A stretch of DNA of 64,000 nucleotides. Source: Tubiluchus corallicola (lineage: Eukaryota; Priapulida; Priapulimorpha; Priapulimorphida; Tubiluchidae). Made by a program: the position numbers and the translations under genes. Where the stretch lies: the NCBI GenBank assembly GCA_030141605.1, contig JAQGDQ010000219.1:62001-126000 (forward strand), in the 5' to 3' direction. Below the pieces are notes generated by a model. That model was not told the origin of the DNA. It saw nothing but the letters and a program-made list of their open reading frames with translations, and made no database searches. Shown here piece after piece: positions 12,286 to 25,800 of the stretch (position 1 is the stretch's first letter; each line of letters opens with the position of its first letter).

Positions 12286-12298
12286 ATGGCGACTTACA
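12286..12298 (+). other. Candidate first coding exon of ABCB7 (unresolved)
   Basis: ATGGCGACTTACA is followed by a good donor (gtaagaaag) and sits where an ABCB7 start is expected. It ends in phase 1, however, whereas the first certain ABCB7 exon (14906) needs phase 0. An additional small exon of 3n+2 length, or a different start, is therefore required. The unspliced frame from this ATG would also give a short basic peptide. Confidence 0.25.
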
Positions 12299-13849
12299 GT
12301 AAGAAAGTTTATCGCTGCAGTTCGCGAATTGTGACTGAGAAACTGTCAACTTACAGTGCCTTTCATATTGATTGCTAAGCTGAATTAATATATTATGAAT
12401 ATTTATTTTTCAACTCCACAATTGATTTGTAAAGTAAAGTCTGTGGCACAATGTAGCTGTAGGTCATACATGCAGGTATCGGTAACTAAGTAAAATTTAT
12501 AAAGTATAATACTAAATAATAGACTTTAGACAGCTGAAATGTCGTTTCCTGTTCTGGCTTTAGTTTTCCTGAAATTCTTGACTTTTTACATTTATGCAAG
12601 ATGAGATACCCCACCTTTTCATCACTGTTAGTAGATCCAAAAAACATCGTTTAACGAATTAGACCTATTCGTTTTTTTGAGAATATGTGTAAGTGACTAT
12701 GTGTGTTTGCTTGTACGCATGCTGTCCAATATGGTTTGTATATTCTTCAATTAATATAAAGTATAGGTGTGAATCATGTGCATAATGTTTGTGTGTTGTA
12801 TATAATATGAATATAGGACAGCTGATGACTTACATCAATTTCACCCAAAAAGATCTTATGAACACACAGTTTGATATCAAAAATACAGAGACATTGGAAG
12901 TTACGGGTGACAGGGCAGCGTGGTCTAAAGTGATAGCAAGGGTCATGTCAGAGGACGTGTGACTCCAGAGATGATGATATATGAAGTCAATTATATTTGT
13001 GCATGATTATGTAAATTTATATAATGTAAGTGCAAGCATCATTACATAGTACGATACATAGTGTCTATTTTATGAGTAATATAATTCAGAGTACCCAGTC
13101 AGTGTTCATGTGATACTAACAAATAGGCACGTACTCCTTATATGTATTTTAGGCTGTTTTACTAATTCTTGTAAACTAAGAAATTTTCCAGTATGTTTAT
13201 TATGTGTAAGGTCTAATCATTATATCACTTCATTGCAAATTTGTTCATCTTCATAATAATGCACTAAATATTGGGGTAGCTGACTCGAAAACTTATGTTC
13301 ATTCCCCTTCACTTATGTATATATATATATAGCAACTAAAAATTAATTGTAACGTTATACTTACATTTTGAGGTAATTCACTACAATTACACCGTACTAA
13401 TATTTTTTACTAATGGGTGAAATTATTATTCTAATTCTAATTATGAGTGATTCACTCAGATGTTGTACCAGCATTATTAGTTCAAATTTGTGAATCTAAT
13501 AAATAATTAATAAAAAATGAAGTATTAGCAAGAGAGCAACCAGAGTACAAATATATTTATTTGTATGTTTTTTTCAGATCTACTACATTGATTAAATATA
13601 CAAATTAATGCTTTTACAAAATGTCAATTGCAATATGACAATATCAGTATTATGTGCATTTTTATGTACTTGTAGGAAATCATTTCTCAGATTATTGTAA
13701 AATTGAATAAAAAGAAAGACAGAAAAATAATTGGAATCATAGTTTTAATGCAGTTTAGCTTGTAGTTCTGAATAGTACCTAGTTCCCACTAATGAACTTC
13801 TATTGTATACAGACTGTATTTTAGGTAACTAGTATTATGTATTGGATAG

Positions 13850-16800
13850 GTGCGGCATTCCTGTCGGAAAAAGTCTCTTCTACTTCAGCAACATATCTGT
13901 CTTGGGAAGGGATCCAAGCAGTACTTTTCAAATCTTCTCCCACAAGTAACTTTTTGTTTGACTTAACATAGTTTGCTGTTTTTATTAATGTACGTGCAAA
14001 AACATATAACTTTAGCCGAAATTATAAGATTTTAGAAGTTTGTGGTCGAGTTATGACATTTTAATTGTGGTCTTTCAGATTTTCACATTCATTTTGCTAA
14101 CATTATTTTGTTGGTTGGTGTCATTATTATTCAGTGATGAAAATATGTTAGCACTTAAGATAATCTTAACAATTTTTTGCTTTTACAAACAGGTTAGTTA
14201 TTTCTGCAAAAGCTTTGAAAGTGGTTGCCATAGGAAACGACACAGAAAATCGTTGCCTTATTTACCCTGTGTATTTCCACAGGTAATATAAGATGATGAA
14301 CATCTCCAAGTTTGTTTTTTGTTGCTGACCATGATACTAATGTAAGGTTTCAATGAGATCTCATAGACAAGAATTATGTACATGTGTTACAGAGCTGAAC
14401 AAACAGGACACAATTAAAAAAGCATATTTTGAAAGAAAAATGAATCAAGTCAAACAAAGTCAGCAAAGCCACAAAAATTCATGAATGTATAATGTAAAAA
14501 CATTTGTTTTTTAACACTTTAAAAATTGTTGTATCTGTTTTACTACATATCTTTTGTTTTTCTTAATTGTGCCACTCCATAAGACTTTTCAAAAGTGGCT
14601 TTTTCATTTTTTTCCAGCTGCGTATATGCGAACCAATCACAAAAATGCATCTAGTATATCACAGTGGTCAACACTGACAGACTGTTAAATACGTTGACAG
14701 ACATTTAAGTTGTTTGTATAAAATAAACTTATCTAAACAATGATACAGATTGCTTAAATTGATTTTCTTACAAAATTTTTAACCATTCATTTGTAATTTT
14801 CACAGTTTACAAAACATGATTTAGCCGACACATTTCTAAAATTAATAATAATAAATAATGTATGATACAATAATGCAATAATAAATCTTGTAAATTTTTT
14901 TCCAGCACTCAGCCTTCAAACATGTGCACAGAACTTGCTACCATCCAGGAGCTTCCAATCTTGCACAAGTTCAAGGCTTGCAACAATCAGACAAGAACAA
15001 GGAAGTTAGTGGCTGGATTATAGTTAGTAATATGGTTAATTATGTTTGGCCCAAGGAAGAGCCCTGGATTCGAACTCGTGTAATTGCAGCTTTGGGACTA
15101 CTAGCGTCAGCAAAGGTAATACGTGATTACATGCTAGCACATCATTTTACAGTGTTTCTTTTAATTTTTTTAATAAACTCTTTATCCTAGTTGGTATAAT
15201 TCTACACCTGATGTCTTGAAATTAACAAATGTATCATTTCGTATGACTATGAACCTAGACAGTAATCTTCACCTTTGGCAGCATTCAGCCTGCAATTATA
15301 AGAAATTCCATCTTTACTTCTCCATCTAAAGCCTGCCCCTGAATATCCAAATACTTGTAAACACATGTATATTATTATTATATCTTTTAAAGATCTCAAA
15401 TAATATACTTTCTAGAAGTTTGCAAGGTGGGACCTAAGGCTCCTGATGTGTGTAAGGCTCGAGGCCCCACTTACTGTTATGTATATGTCTCTTGGGGCTA
15501 GCTTAAGGCCCCTAAATAATAATTTGTAATGTATTTATCGATGGAACTGAAGCCCAATTTTATTTTTTCATGTAAGGCAGATGTCACTCGGGGGGGGGGG
15601 GGGCCTAGACCCCTGAATGATAATAATAGCTAATATCTGTAAGATAGGTGCTGAGATGTTATCCAATGCCAATACTTATGGCATGTACTTGGGGCTTGAA
15701 ATTCTATATAATAGCATGTACATATCTGTTGAGCCTGGGCCCCTAATAATTATAGTTAATGTTTATAAGTCTGTAAGGTGGGGTCTGAGCCTTCATTTTT
15801 AATTCTCCATCAATTGCAAGGGCTTTCTATGTAAGGCCAAGGCTCGGGGCTCCATGTACTGGCATGCATATATTTCTGAGGGGGCTTAATGCCCTTGATG
15901 TTTATAAGTCTGTAAGATGTAGCCTGAAGCTTCATCTTTATTATCCCATCTAGTGCCATGGCCTGTGGCTTCACATACGGCCTCTGAATAATATTATTTC
16001 ATAGATTAAACTTATTATGATGTTATAAATTATTATTTTTGTCAGGAAAAACCTGTGAACCAATAAGGTTGTAAATGGTGAACTTGTATTCATGCACAAC
16101 AAAGTGGTTCTGGTTGGGGCCAGTGGCTCTGGTTCGGTGTAATAAACTGCCTCCTGCTTATTCATCTTATCTAAAATTGCCTTTACTGCAGGGTACATGT
16201 CAACACACAACTTTAACTATGTTAATGGGTTATTTTAGCAGCAAAAATGACTGCATGTTATTCATATTGTTTAAACACTGTTTTTTGACAGCTGATGAAT
16301 GTCTACGTACCTTTTCTATTTAAATATGCTATCGACGAACTGAATGATATCACTAATAATGCTGTGAACCTTGCTACATCGACACCACTGTTGGCTGGTG
16401 CTACTGTCGTCACATCGGTGCTGCTTGGCTGTAAGTAAAAGCTGTTGTCACATTAGATTTCAAAGTTGTACTTGAATCTTAGAATGAATAAGCCAGGCGC
16501 CTTTTTCTAGATACTAAAAATACTGCACTGCCTAATAAAGTCTGATTTGCAAGATATACATTTATTTAGTCAGAAGAGTAGCTTTTTTAGCCATTTGAGG
16601 TAAAAGTAGTATGAGGAAGTTGTTTAAGAGGGACAACCTAAGTGACTTCTTAGTTGCTTAAATGATTTCATTGCAGATGAAGATAAGCTAATTTTATGTT
16701 TTGTACGAGTCTTTTCTTTCCAAGAAGCTAGTTTGACAAAGCTGCTTTCCAAGGAGCCGGTGTTACAATTTAGGGATTGTCTCTTTGTAATTAGCAGCAT

Positions 16801-19800
16801 CTTTGTGCATTATAGAAATTGATTCACTAAATCAGAAATATGTATAATGAAGGCGTGGCTGTCCCAAATACTTTTCTATTTCTTGATTAAATTTAAAAGT
16901 AATGGGTAAATGATTTTTTAAGGTTATTCTTCTGACTTAGTAACGTTACAGATTAATTATTTGTATTTACAATAGATGGCATTGCGAGAGCTGGAGCTGC
17001 TGGACTAAATGAGTTACGGAATGCTTTGTTTGCTAAAGTTGCACAGAATTCTATTCGACGAGTTGCAAAGAAGGTGTTTCTGCATTTGCACAGTCTTGAT
17101 TTAAGCTTTCATTTGAGTCGCCAGACTGGTGCACTTTCGAAAGCTATTGATAGAGGAACTAGGTTTGTGCTAATAAATCATAATATCAGATTTTGTTTTG
17201 AATCACAATGAATTAAACATATTTTGACTATAATTAATTTTGAATGAGAGCAAGAAACTTATAGCCATTGAAAATGGCAGGTGACTGAGTTATAATTACA
17301 TAATCGGCTTACTGTGTGAGAGTAATTTACAGAAAAAAGTTAGTTTTTACTGCTATTTATAAATAAGATAAACTAGTATTGGTTTATAGTCACTGCCTGA
17401 GTTACTAATAAATTCAAATTTTTCAATGATAAACTGAAAAAAAGATTTTAAATTTCAGCGAGCAAAGAAATGCAGACAATGCGACAGTTTGCTTTTTCAT
17501 GAAATAATTGTTCTTTAATTTTTCTCTTGCACAAACTGTAAAATTATGGCAAATTCTTGATGCAAATTCTATTGTATTTTGCTCCCATAATTGTTAAGCC
17601 ATGTTACCTTGATTTATGAAATTAATTTTATTTTTGTGTTTTTAACTTTTAGGGGTATTAGCTTGGTACTGAGTGCTCTAGTATTTAATGTTATTCCAAC
17701 GATTTTTGAAGTTAGTCTAGTTTGTATGATATTGGTAAGTAGTTTGTTTATACTTTAAAATTTTGCAGGAAAAGTATGAGTAGTACATTGTATTACACTA
17801 AATCAAGTTTTGATATATGACATAGTTATGTGTAGTCTATTTTAGTAAAATGGTGTAACTTGTTAATTGTTTGCGAAAGTAGGCATTCCATAAACACTGA
17901 AAATCTAACAAAAAATATTGCCTTGAATGAACGTTAGTGCAACGGAAGCCAAGGATGTTACCAAAACTGAATTTACAAACTGAAACTGAAATTTATGAAA
18001 CGTAGGAAACTGATACCGAAATGAAATCAAACCGAAACGTTTTTGCAAAACCAACTGGTATTAAAAATGAAAAAAAGAAAATTCTGAAATAAGTAAGATA
18101 TTTTGATTTTTGTTTGTTTGCTTTTTTTTGCTGTGAGGGGGGAAATTATGGATAAAATTTCTAATACAAAAAGGACAAGGATGTTTTTATAGCATAGAAC
18201 TTCGAGTTTAATAAAGTGGCTTACCTTAGAAAATGCATTACATCGTTTTTGGGTTTAAGTATCCTTAATGATAAATGTTTAAAGATCATAATGCTTCATT
18301 AAAAATAAACAGATTTGATTTTGTAGGTATTTTATTGCCTATATTTCATAAATCGTAAAATTAAACATGATTTTTCTCAAGTAAATTCAAACATGGTTTG
18401 ATATTTCGGTTGATTGGGCCTGGAGACCCTAAAACTTTACATTCATCAATACTGAAGATATGCTGCATTGCCGCTGCAAAGCACATTATAAATTCTTATG
18501 TAAATGAAATTTTCTCTTTATTTGAAATAATTTAGCCAAGATTTTTCAGCAGTTTTTGACATCTAGGAGAAAAGGTAAATTGCATAAATACTATTAAAAC
18601 CTCAGAAAAATACTACCAAAAATTATTCGAAATTTAATAGATTTCGCCATAACTGAAAGTGCAATTATCAGCAAACCGAAACAAAATTTCATTATGGTGA
18701 AATCCCTGACGGAAGCACTAGTGACAGCTACTGAACATCAGCAGAGAGTTTAAGCATTTTCTATGTAACATAGCTGAAATTTAAAAGTGAACAACTGATT
18801 CTTTTTGAAAGATGCAGCATCCTTTTTTCTTGGTTTCAGGCTTACAGGTTTGGTTCTGAATTTGCCTTTCTTACTCTAGGATGTGTTGGTCTTTACTCCA
18901 TTTTTACTTTAGGAATCACACAATGGAGGTACTTGTCAATTTTTGTTTTGTCATCTTACTGTTTTTCCTTATTTAACACTTTTGCATTGTAATATTTTCT
19001 AATTATTTTTCACACTTTTCTATTTTTCTTCACTTTTCAGAACAAAATTTCGAGTTCAAATGAACAAAGCAGATAATGAAGCAGGTTCTCAGGCCATTGA
19101 TTCACTAATCAATTATGAAACAGTGAAGGTAAAATGTTTCTACAGAAATGCTGTCCTTTGGCTTCGTTCAACAACTATGTGGCTAAAAATAAGTCAAATG
19201 TGTTGCTAAAATTGTTGAAGTCTATATGTTTTTCATGAATTAATTTATAAAACCTTGTAAATTTTGAAGTTTTGAAGTTAATTGTAAAAATAGTGTAAAC
19301 CATAAGTCATATTACCAATTTTGTAATCAAAAAATTAAAATTCCTTTCAATGGACACTTGTTACTAAAATGAAAGAAGTGAAAAGCTGTGTGTAATGCTT
19401 TATTTGTGAGTAATATAAATTTTAGTATGAACAGCCATGGACGGGTAATACTGAATTATTGCACAGGTCTAAACTTCTACCACTGTTTTATAAGTTATAT
19501 AATCCTGTGCTCTGCCATTAAATGTTCGGACTGCTTGTGAGCGTGTTCTAAGTACTTAAAATGATAAAGCAAATACGTGGAAAATATATTGCTTTATGTA
19601 AAGATACCGACCTGAAGTCACAGATTCTCAGTATGTCTGTGTCTTTCATGCTTTTTTAGGCCAGCACTTGACAGAATCTTTATTTTAATAGTTAAATCAG
19701 TGCTGTTTCATTAAGCTGTTACTGAATCTTATAATTAGTTTGTTGTAATCTGAATTGCTAAAAGTTTAATTAATAACAGAGCTGTAGTAGGGCACATCTA

Positions 19801-22800
19801 GTATACTGACAGGCAGAACAGCTTCTAATCTTATTTTACTATTAGTATTTCAGCAATGAGAAATACGAGGCGGAGCAGTATGATAAATTGTTAGCAAAGT
19901 ACGAGACTGCATCACTAAAGACTACAACTAGTCTAGCTTTGTTGAACTGGGGGCAGAATACTATATTTAGTGCTTCTTTGGCAGCAATAATGGTATTGGC
20001 AAGCCAAGGGATAATTGCCGGTATGATAGCAGTTTTGCAAATCTATTGTAATAGATGAAGTAGTATATGGTTTAATATATATATATATTTACTATTAATA
20101 TCAATACCAAAATCCCTTTGTTGCAAATTTGTTTAGCATGTTACCACATAATTTTTTTAGCTTGCAAAATGGAACAAAACAACCTCGACATGCTCAAATA
20201 TAACATTTTGTATTTTGTGTGCATTCACAGAAAAAGTATCTTTAGTTATATGTTTTTAGATCTTCCCAAGAGACTATTTGGGCAGTTAATTAAAGTTAAT
20301 TTGTCACTGACAGTATTACGTGGAATGCTGCTTTAAAATTGTAAGAAAAGGGCAATTGTATGAGACTTCTATATCAGTTTAGTAGCTGCAGTCATGTTGT
20401 ACACTTTCAGTACGATCATTGTTTTATTGTAAAAAGGAAAACGGCTCCAACATGCTTGGCAGTTTATCGCCTTGCACGCTTTACTGATTTCCTTGCACTT
20501 ATTTTCTAGGCACAATGACTGTTGGAGACCTTGTGATGGTTAATGGTCTTCTGTTTCAGTTATCTATACCACTGAATTTTCTGGGTTCAGTCTACAGAGA
20601 ACTGCGCCAAGCCTTGATAGATATGCAGACTATGTTCAACTTAATGTCAATAGATGCACTGATAAAGGTGAGTTATTAATTCCAGTGCACTGTGATACAC
20701 ATTGGTTTGCTTCCCCAGAACTTAAGTTGCTGTTGTCTGGACGTATTTGTTATGTGATAATGTTGGTCTTCATATTACTGGCCTATTTTTATTAGTAAGA
20801 TAAATATTATAATGTTAATTATTGCACTTTTGTGCTAATTGTGTTTTGCAATATTATGTGATTGTAATGTGTCTGGAAATTTGGACATTTTTTCCAATTT
20901 TTTGTCAATGATTATAACTGATTAAAAATCTTGTTTTCACAACTATTAAAAATTCATGTTCATGATGTTTCACCCACATTCTTTAGCCATTTCCAAGCGA
21001 TTTTTGGAATGTTAAAATTCAATCATTAATTTTATGACCGAAACATTGTAGAACTAATATTTACTGGTTTAATTAATTGGAAGACTCTGGCTAATCTAAA
21101 TGTTTCTATCTTAATTTACTATTGCTTAAAATATCTAAAATAAAAAAATTATTACCCACAGGATGCTGCAGGTACATCTGCCCTGTTAGTTACTCCTTCA
21201 ACAGCCAGCATAAGTTTTGAAGATGTTGTATTTGAGTATGTTCCTGGAAAGAAGATATTAAATGGAGTGAGCTTTGATGTGTCACCTGGCAAGAAAGTTG
21301 CTTTGGTTGGTGGCAGCGGATCAGGGTAACTAATTGTAGTGCAGTTGTAGATTTATTAAAAATGCTTCAGAGCTTGACGGCTTTAGAATTTGGACACCAA
21401 TATAGACAGAGTTTTGATGTTTTTAAAAATCTTAAATACTTCCCCAACCTCTTGATTTTAGACTTTTAAGGCATTTCATTACTTTTATAGAAATGGGAAA
21501 AGCTTAGCCACGTGGGAGCTTCAGAACAGTACTTTGTTTTAAAGCTTTGGTTTCATTCCGATTTATTTATGCTTCGGTTGTTAAGAACTTTTCTGGCTTT
21601 GGTAAACCACACAGAAAATATGGTTTTGAAACTACTTTAATAATAAGCCAGATATTGTATCGTATTTTTGGCTATTAATTTTTTTAAAGTAACTGTTCTG
21701 TGGTATGGATGCCACTATATTTAATGTAATTTAGAAATTTCTGTATTGTCGTGCGCCATATAATAAATACCAAACAGTCTACTTACTAAAACCTGCCTGT
21801 CACTTTTTAGCTCCACATAATACTACCAGTCTTTAGTAAAATTTACGTTTTATTGGGCTGAGCTACTTAATACCTTGAGATATGAGTCTACCGCTGTAAT
21901 GATTCATATTGCATATTCTGTTTCTTGCTTTTACAGAGCTCATTTTAATCAGATTTTTTTGCCTATTATTGGTGTTGATTCTTACCGAACTTAAAAAGTA
22001 CTAGTATTTCAGCAGTGTTTGTTTTAACTGACACTAATGTTTCTACAGTAACTATATAAAGTGCTTTCAGAAAAGAGCTTCAATACTTTGTTTATTGCCT
22101 GTAGCTGTAATGCAATAGTAAAAACATTTAGTGAACAAGAACTGATGATAGGTGCAATAACACACATTTCAAGGTTCTATTAATATTATTAACAGTTGTT
22201 TACTTTGCAGGAAGTCTACTGTAGTTCGTCTGCTGTACAGGTTTTTTGAACCTCAACAAGGTAGCATTAAAATTGCTGGTCAAAACATAAACAAAGTTAC
22301 TCTTGATAGCCTGCGACAAGCTGTTGGCGTTGTCCCACAGGTCAGTTCTTTCACAGCATTATTTATGCAGCATTGTATGTTTGTGATGTCTAACTGTAAA
22401 TATATAAGAAGAAATCAACTTAATTTAAAATAAGTGAGTGAAAGAGTGCAAAATTTCAAAAATGTAACAATATAATTGTTTTAGGACTCTGTGTTGTTCC
22501 ACAACACGATTTTCTACAACCTTCAGTATGGCAAAGTCGGCTCATCAGCAGATGAGGTGTTTGAAGCTGCCAAAATGGCTGATTTACATACGTCAATTCT
22601 GAAAATGCCAAATATGTATGATACACAGGTTGGAGAAAGAGGACTCAAACTGTCTGGTATAAAAATACAAATGATTTACAATAAGAATTCTAATATTGAT
22701 GAATGCCATTATTGACTATCCTCGGTGTTAGTAAGATTTTAAAGAGGTATTCTTAAACTTGATTTTATTAAATTTTGTTGATTTGGCTTTCACTACACAG

Positions 22801-25800
22801 GCTGCCTGATATAGATTCGTAAACTCTGAGAAATGAGCACAATTATTTCTTATAAATGATATTATCATCTAAGCTGCTAGTGTTTATGCATTTAAATTGG
22901 TTGCAAATTGGAAATGTTCTCATATTTGCTTGGTCACTTGCATGGTAAATTTTTCATTAAGATGCACAATTTTTATAATCATAATGTCTGAATACAAAAA
23001 CCCGTATTACCAACTTAATGAATTATGGAACCATGAAAACCTACAACACTAAATCCTTAGAACCATTTAAACATTTTCTGAAACTACTTTTATGGATATT
23101 TTAGATTTAAGAATAATCTTGTTGTTGGTCTTGTTAAGTAGGAAATACTACACTCACCTCAAAATGCTTTAAAGTCATGTAATAATTCTATAGTAGAAAG
23201 CCATGGGCAAAGCAGTTAGGCCTATATTTTGACATCAGTGCTGCATTTGTCTTCAACCTAAAATTTTTGAGCTGTTAACTCAGTATCAAGTCAACACTAT
23301 AAAGCTAAACAAAAATGTACACTGCTTAGAAAAGTGTATCAAGATAAAATATCACAATTAATACAGGAATAGAAGACAAGAAAAAATACTCATAGGATGG
23401 TAAATTACTTAACATTTTTTTACATTTGCATTTTAAGAACTACGTTTGTAGAAAAACACATTTGTAAAAATTGCAATAATGTAAATAAGAAAGGTGGTGC
23501 ATAATAATGACATCAGCAATCATGAGATAGCAAATCTAAACAATGGAAGAGAGAAAGTCAATAGCATGTCTTACCACATACACGAGTTAGACAGATTGAA
23601 ATTTTGGGTAATGCACCGCATGAATGCATTAGTTATGAGCATAAATATTTGGGAATTTCAAGGATCATTAAATTTGTAGGCTATGTTTCCAGTGTCAGGC
23701 TCAGAGAATATGCATGTAACATTATGACGAGAGATATCTTATACAAAAAGAGAGAAAGATGAGGGGGAAAGAGGAAATTCTAATGCAGTTTGCAAAACAT
23801 TGGCATTGTGAATGATAATAAAAAATTTCATAGCCGTGATTGCAAAATAGATATAGGACTAAATGTATTTTATGTGGTAAGGAAGTTTTCTCAGAATTTT
23901 CCAAATTTACTTTTTAGGAGGTGAAAAGCAGAGAGTAGCAATTGCGAGAACAATGTTGAAAGATCCGCCAATTATTATATATGATGAGGCAACATCTTCA
24001 CTTGATTCTATAACAGAGAAGGTGAAATATATTGAAAAACTTGCTTTGTTTATAATTTTCAAATTTGCTTGCCTAAGCAAAAGCCAACGTACTCTTGAAG
24101 ATTTATTCTTGCTAAAGGTGTAGAAAGAAAAGAGTACATTTACACACCAGAAAGTAATTAACCAACTGAGTAGAGAATGGTCATCACTGTTCACTGCACC
24201 TTTGATATGAAGTAGCTACGAGCTTACATTATTGAGCTTACACTTTTGAGCCTTACATTACTGTAACTTGCAGAAGAAAGAGAAGCACTCAGATCACATG
24301 AGACACCAATGAGAGGTCTACATGCAATAAAAATGTTTAATAGTGCAACCTAAATAAGTGCTAGCTAGTTAGTCAAAAAGTGATTTTGTAAGGTACTACC
24401 ATTTTTTTATCAAGCTGGCACACTGAGCATGCTCATTTGACTCTAGTAGCTTATATAAAACCATATGTAAATTAAAGGTGAAACAAACTGAATCTTTCAT
24501 TCTATTCACAAACCAAATTTTAAGCCTGTAATGCGAAATAATGGACATTAAATTTGTTGCCAGTAAAAAGTAGTAAAAGGTGTAAATTTTGAAACATGTT
24601 TTGTGCAGTGTTGCCTTTTGTCATATACACTCAAGCAGCTATAATCAAACTTTTTGGATGGTACATACCAAGGATTTATGTTGGTTTTAATTTATTGTTA
24701 GTTTTTAAGATGAGAATAACTGCCAGTACTTACTCAAACAAAGACAACCCTATTTTTTTTAATACAATCATCTAGTCATGTAGTACATCCACAAATGATA
24801 AAAAACAAAGTTATGTTATGCCAACACAATTCATTCTCTCTCTAATGCCTTTGCACCAAAGTGCCAGTCATCAACTTGCGGCACTGACCAACTGGTCATA
24901 AGGCAATTTGGACATAAGTCGGATGTGTATATAAAAATGTATATCTACCTTAAAAGTCAAGTACAACTTACTTTATGAAATTTCACGAGCAAAACCGAAC
25001 AAGATATTTTGGGGGAAAATGCTTCAAGGATTAGGAAGTTACGGTTAGATCTTTTAATTAAAAAAAACTTGTTTTTATGTTAAATTTGTTCTTTCAGTAA
25101 TATTGCTTGTTTTGTACTGTCTTTATATACAAGTGGTCATGGTCGTAATGTCGAGTAGTCATAAGTAGCATATGACCTAAATTGAAGACTGACTATATTA
25201 AGTTGGTTACGTGACATTTGGGCACAGGACATTTGGGCACGGGTCATTTGGGCAAGGGGACACTTGGGCATGAGACATTTGGGCACCAGCAAAATTTGAT
25301 ATTGTACCTATTTTTCATTTTTGTTTGTTAAATTTTTACTAATTCACTATTTTCCTAACAGTCATAATGTTTAATAACACAATTAAATACCGGTTAATTT
25401 CCTTTTTGCACTTTCTCCACCTTCAGCATTACCCTATGTGTAGTCTTTAAAATGAACAAAGCATGTCAGTTACATGAACAGTGAGATTTACTTGTTTGTT
25501 ACTAGCAATGCCTATTAAAGTTCGCAGAGAGAAAAAGCCAGCCAACATTTCCAGATTGTTCAAAGTGAACTGATGATAACCTAATAACATGTAACTATTC
25601 ATCGAGCGCTTGGTACACTTTAAGTTACGTTGCTTTTACTAGCTGCCTATTCGAAAGAAAGTAAGTCAATTAATGTGGAAAAATATTAAATTATCACTTT
25701 CAAGATTAAGCTTCTTCACGGCATCTCTTGTGAAATGTTCAACAACAGAGTTTTTTACACATAGTGAGTGTTTCCTTTATTTCTAGTGTCAATTACACGA

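Noticed and set aside
14040-14291. Hydrophobic 83-codon open frame
   Set aside because: The first half is intronic T-rich sequence; only the last 90 nt (14193-14282) has exon-like borders and is kept as a weak candidate.
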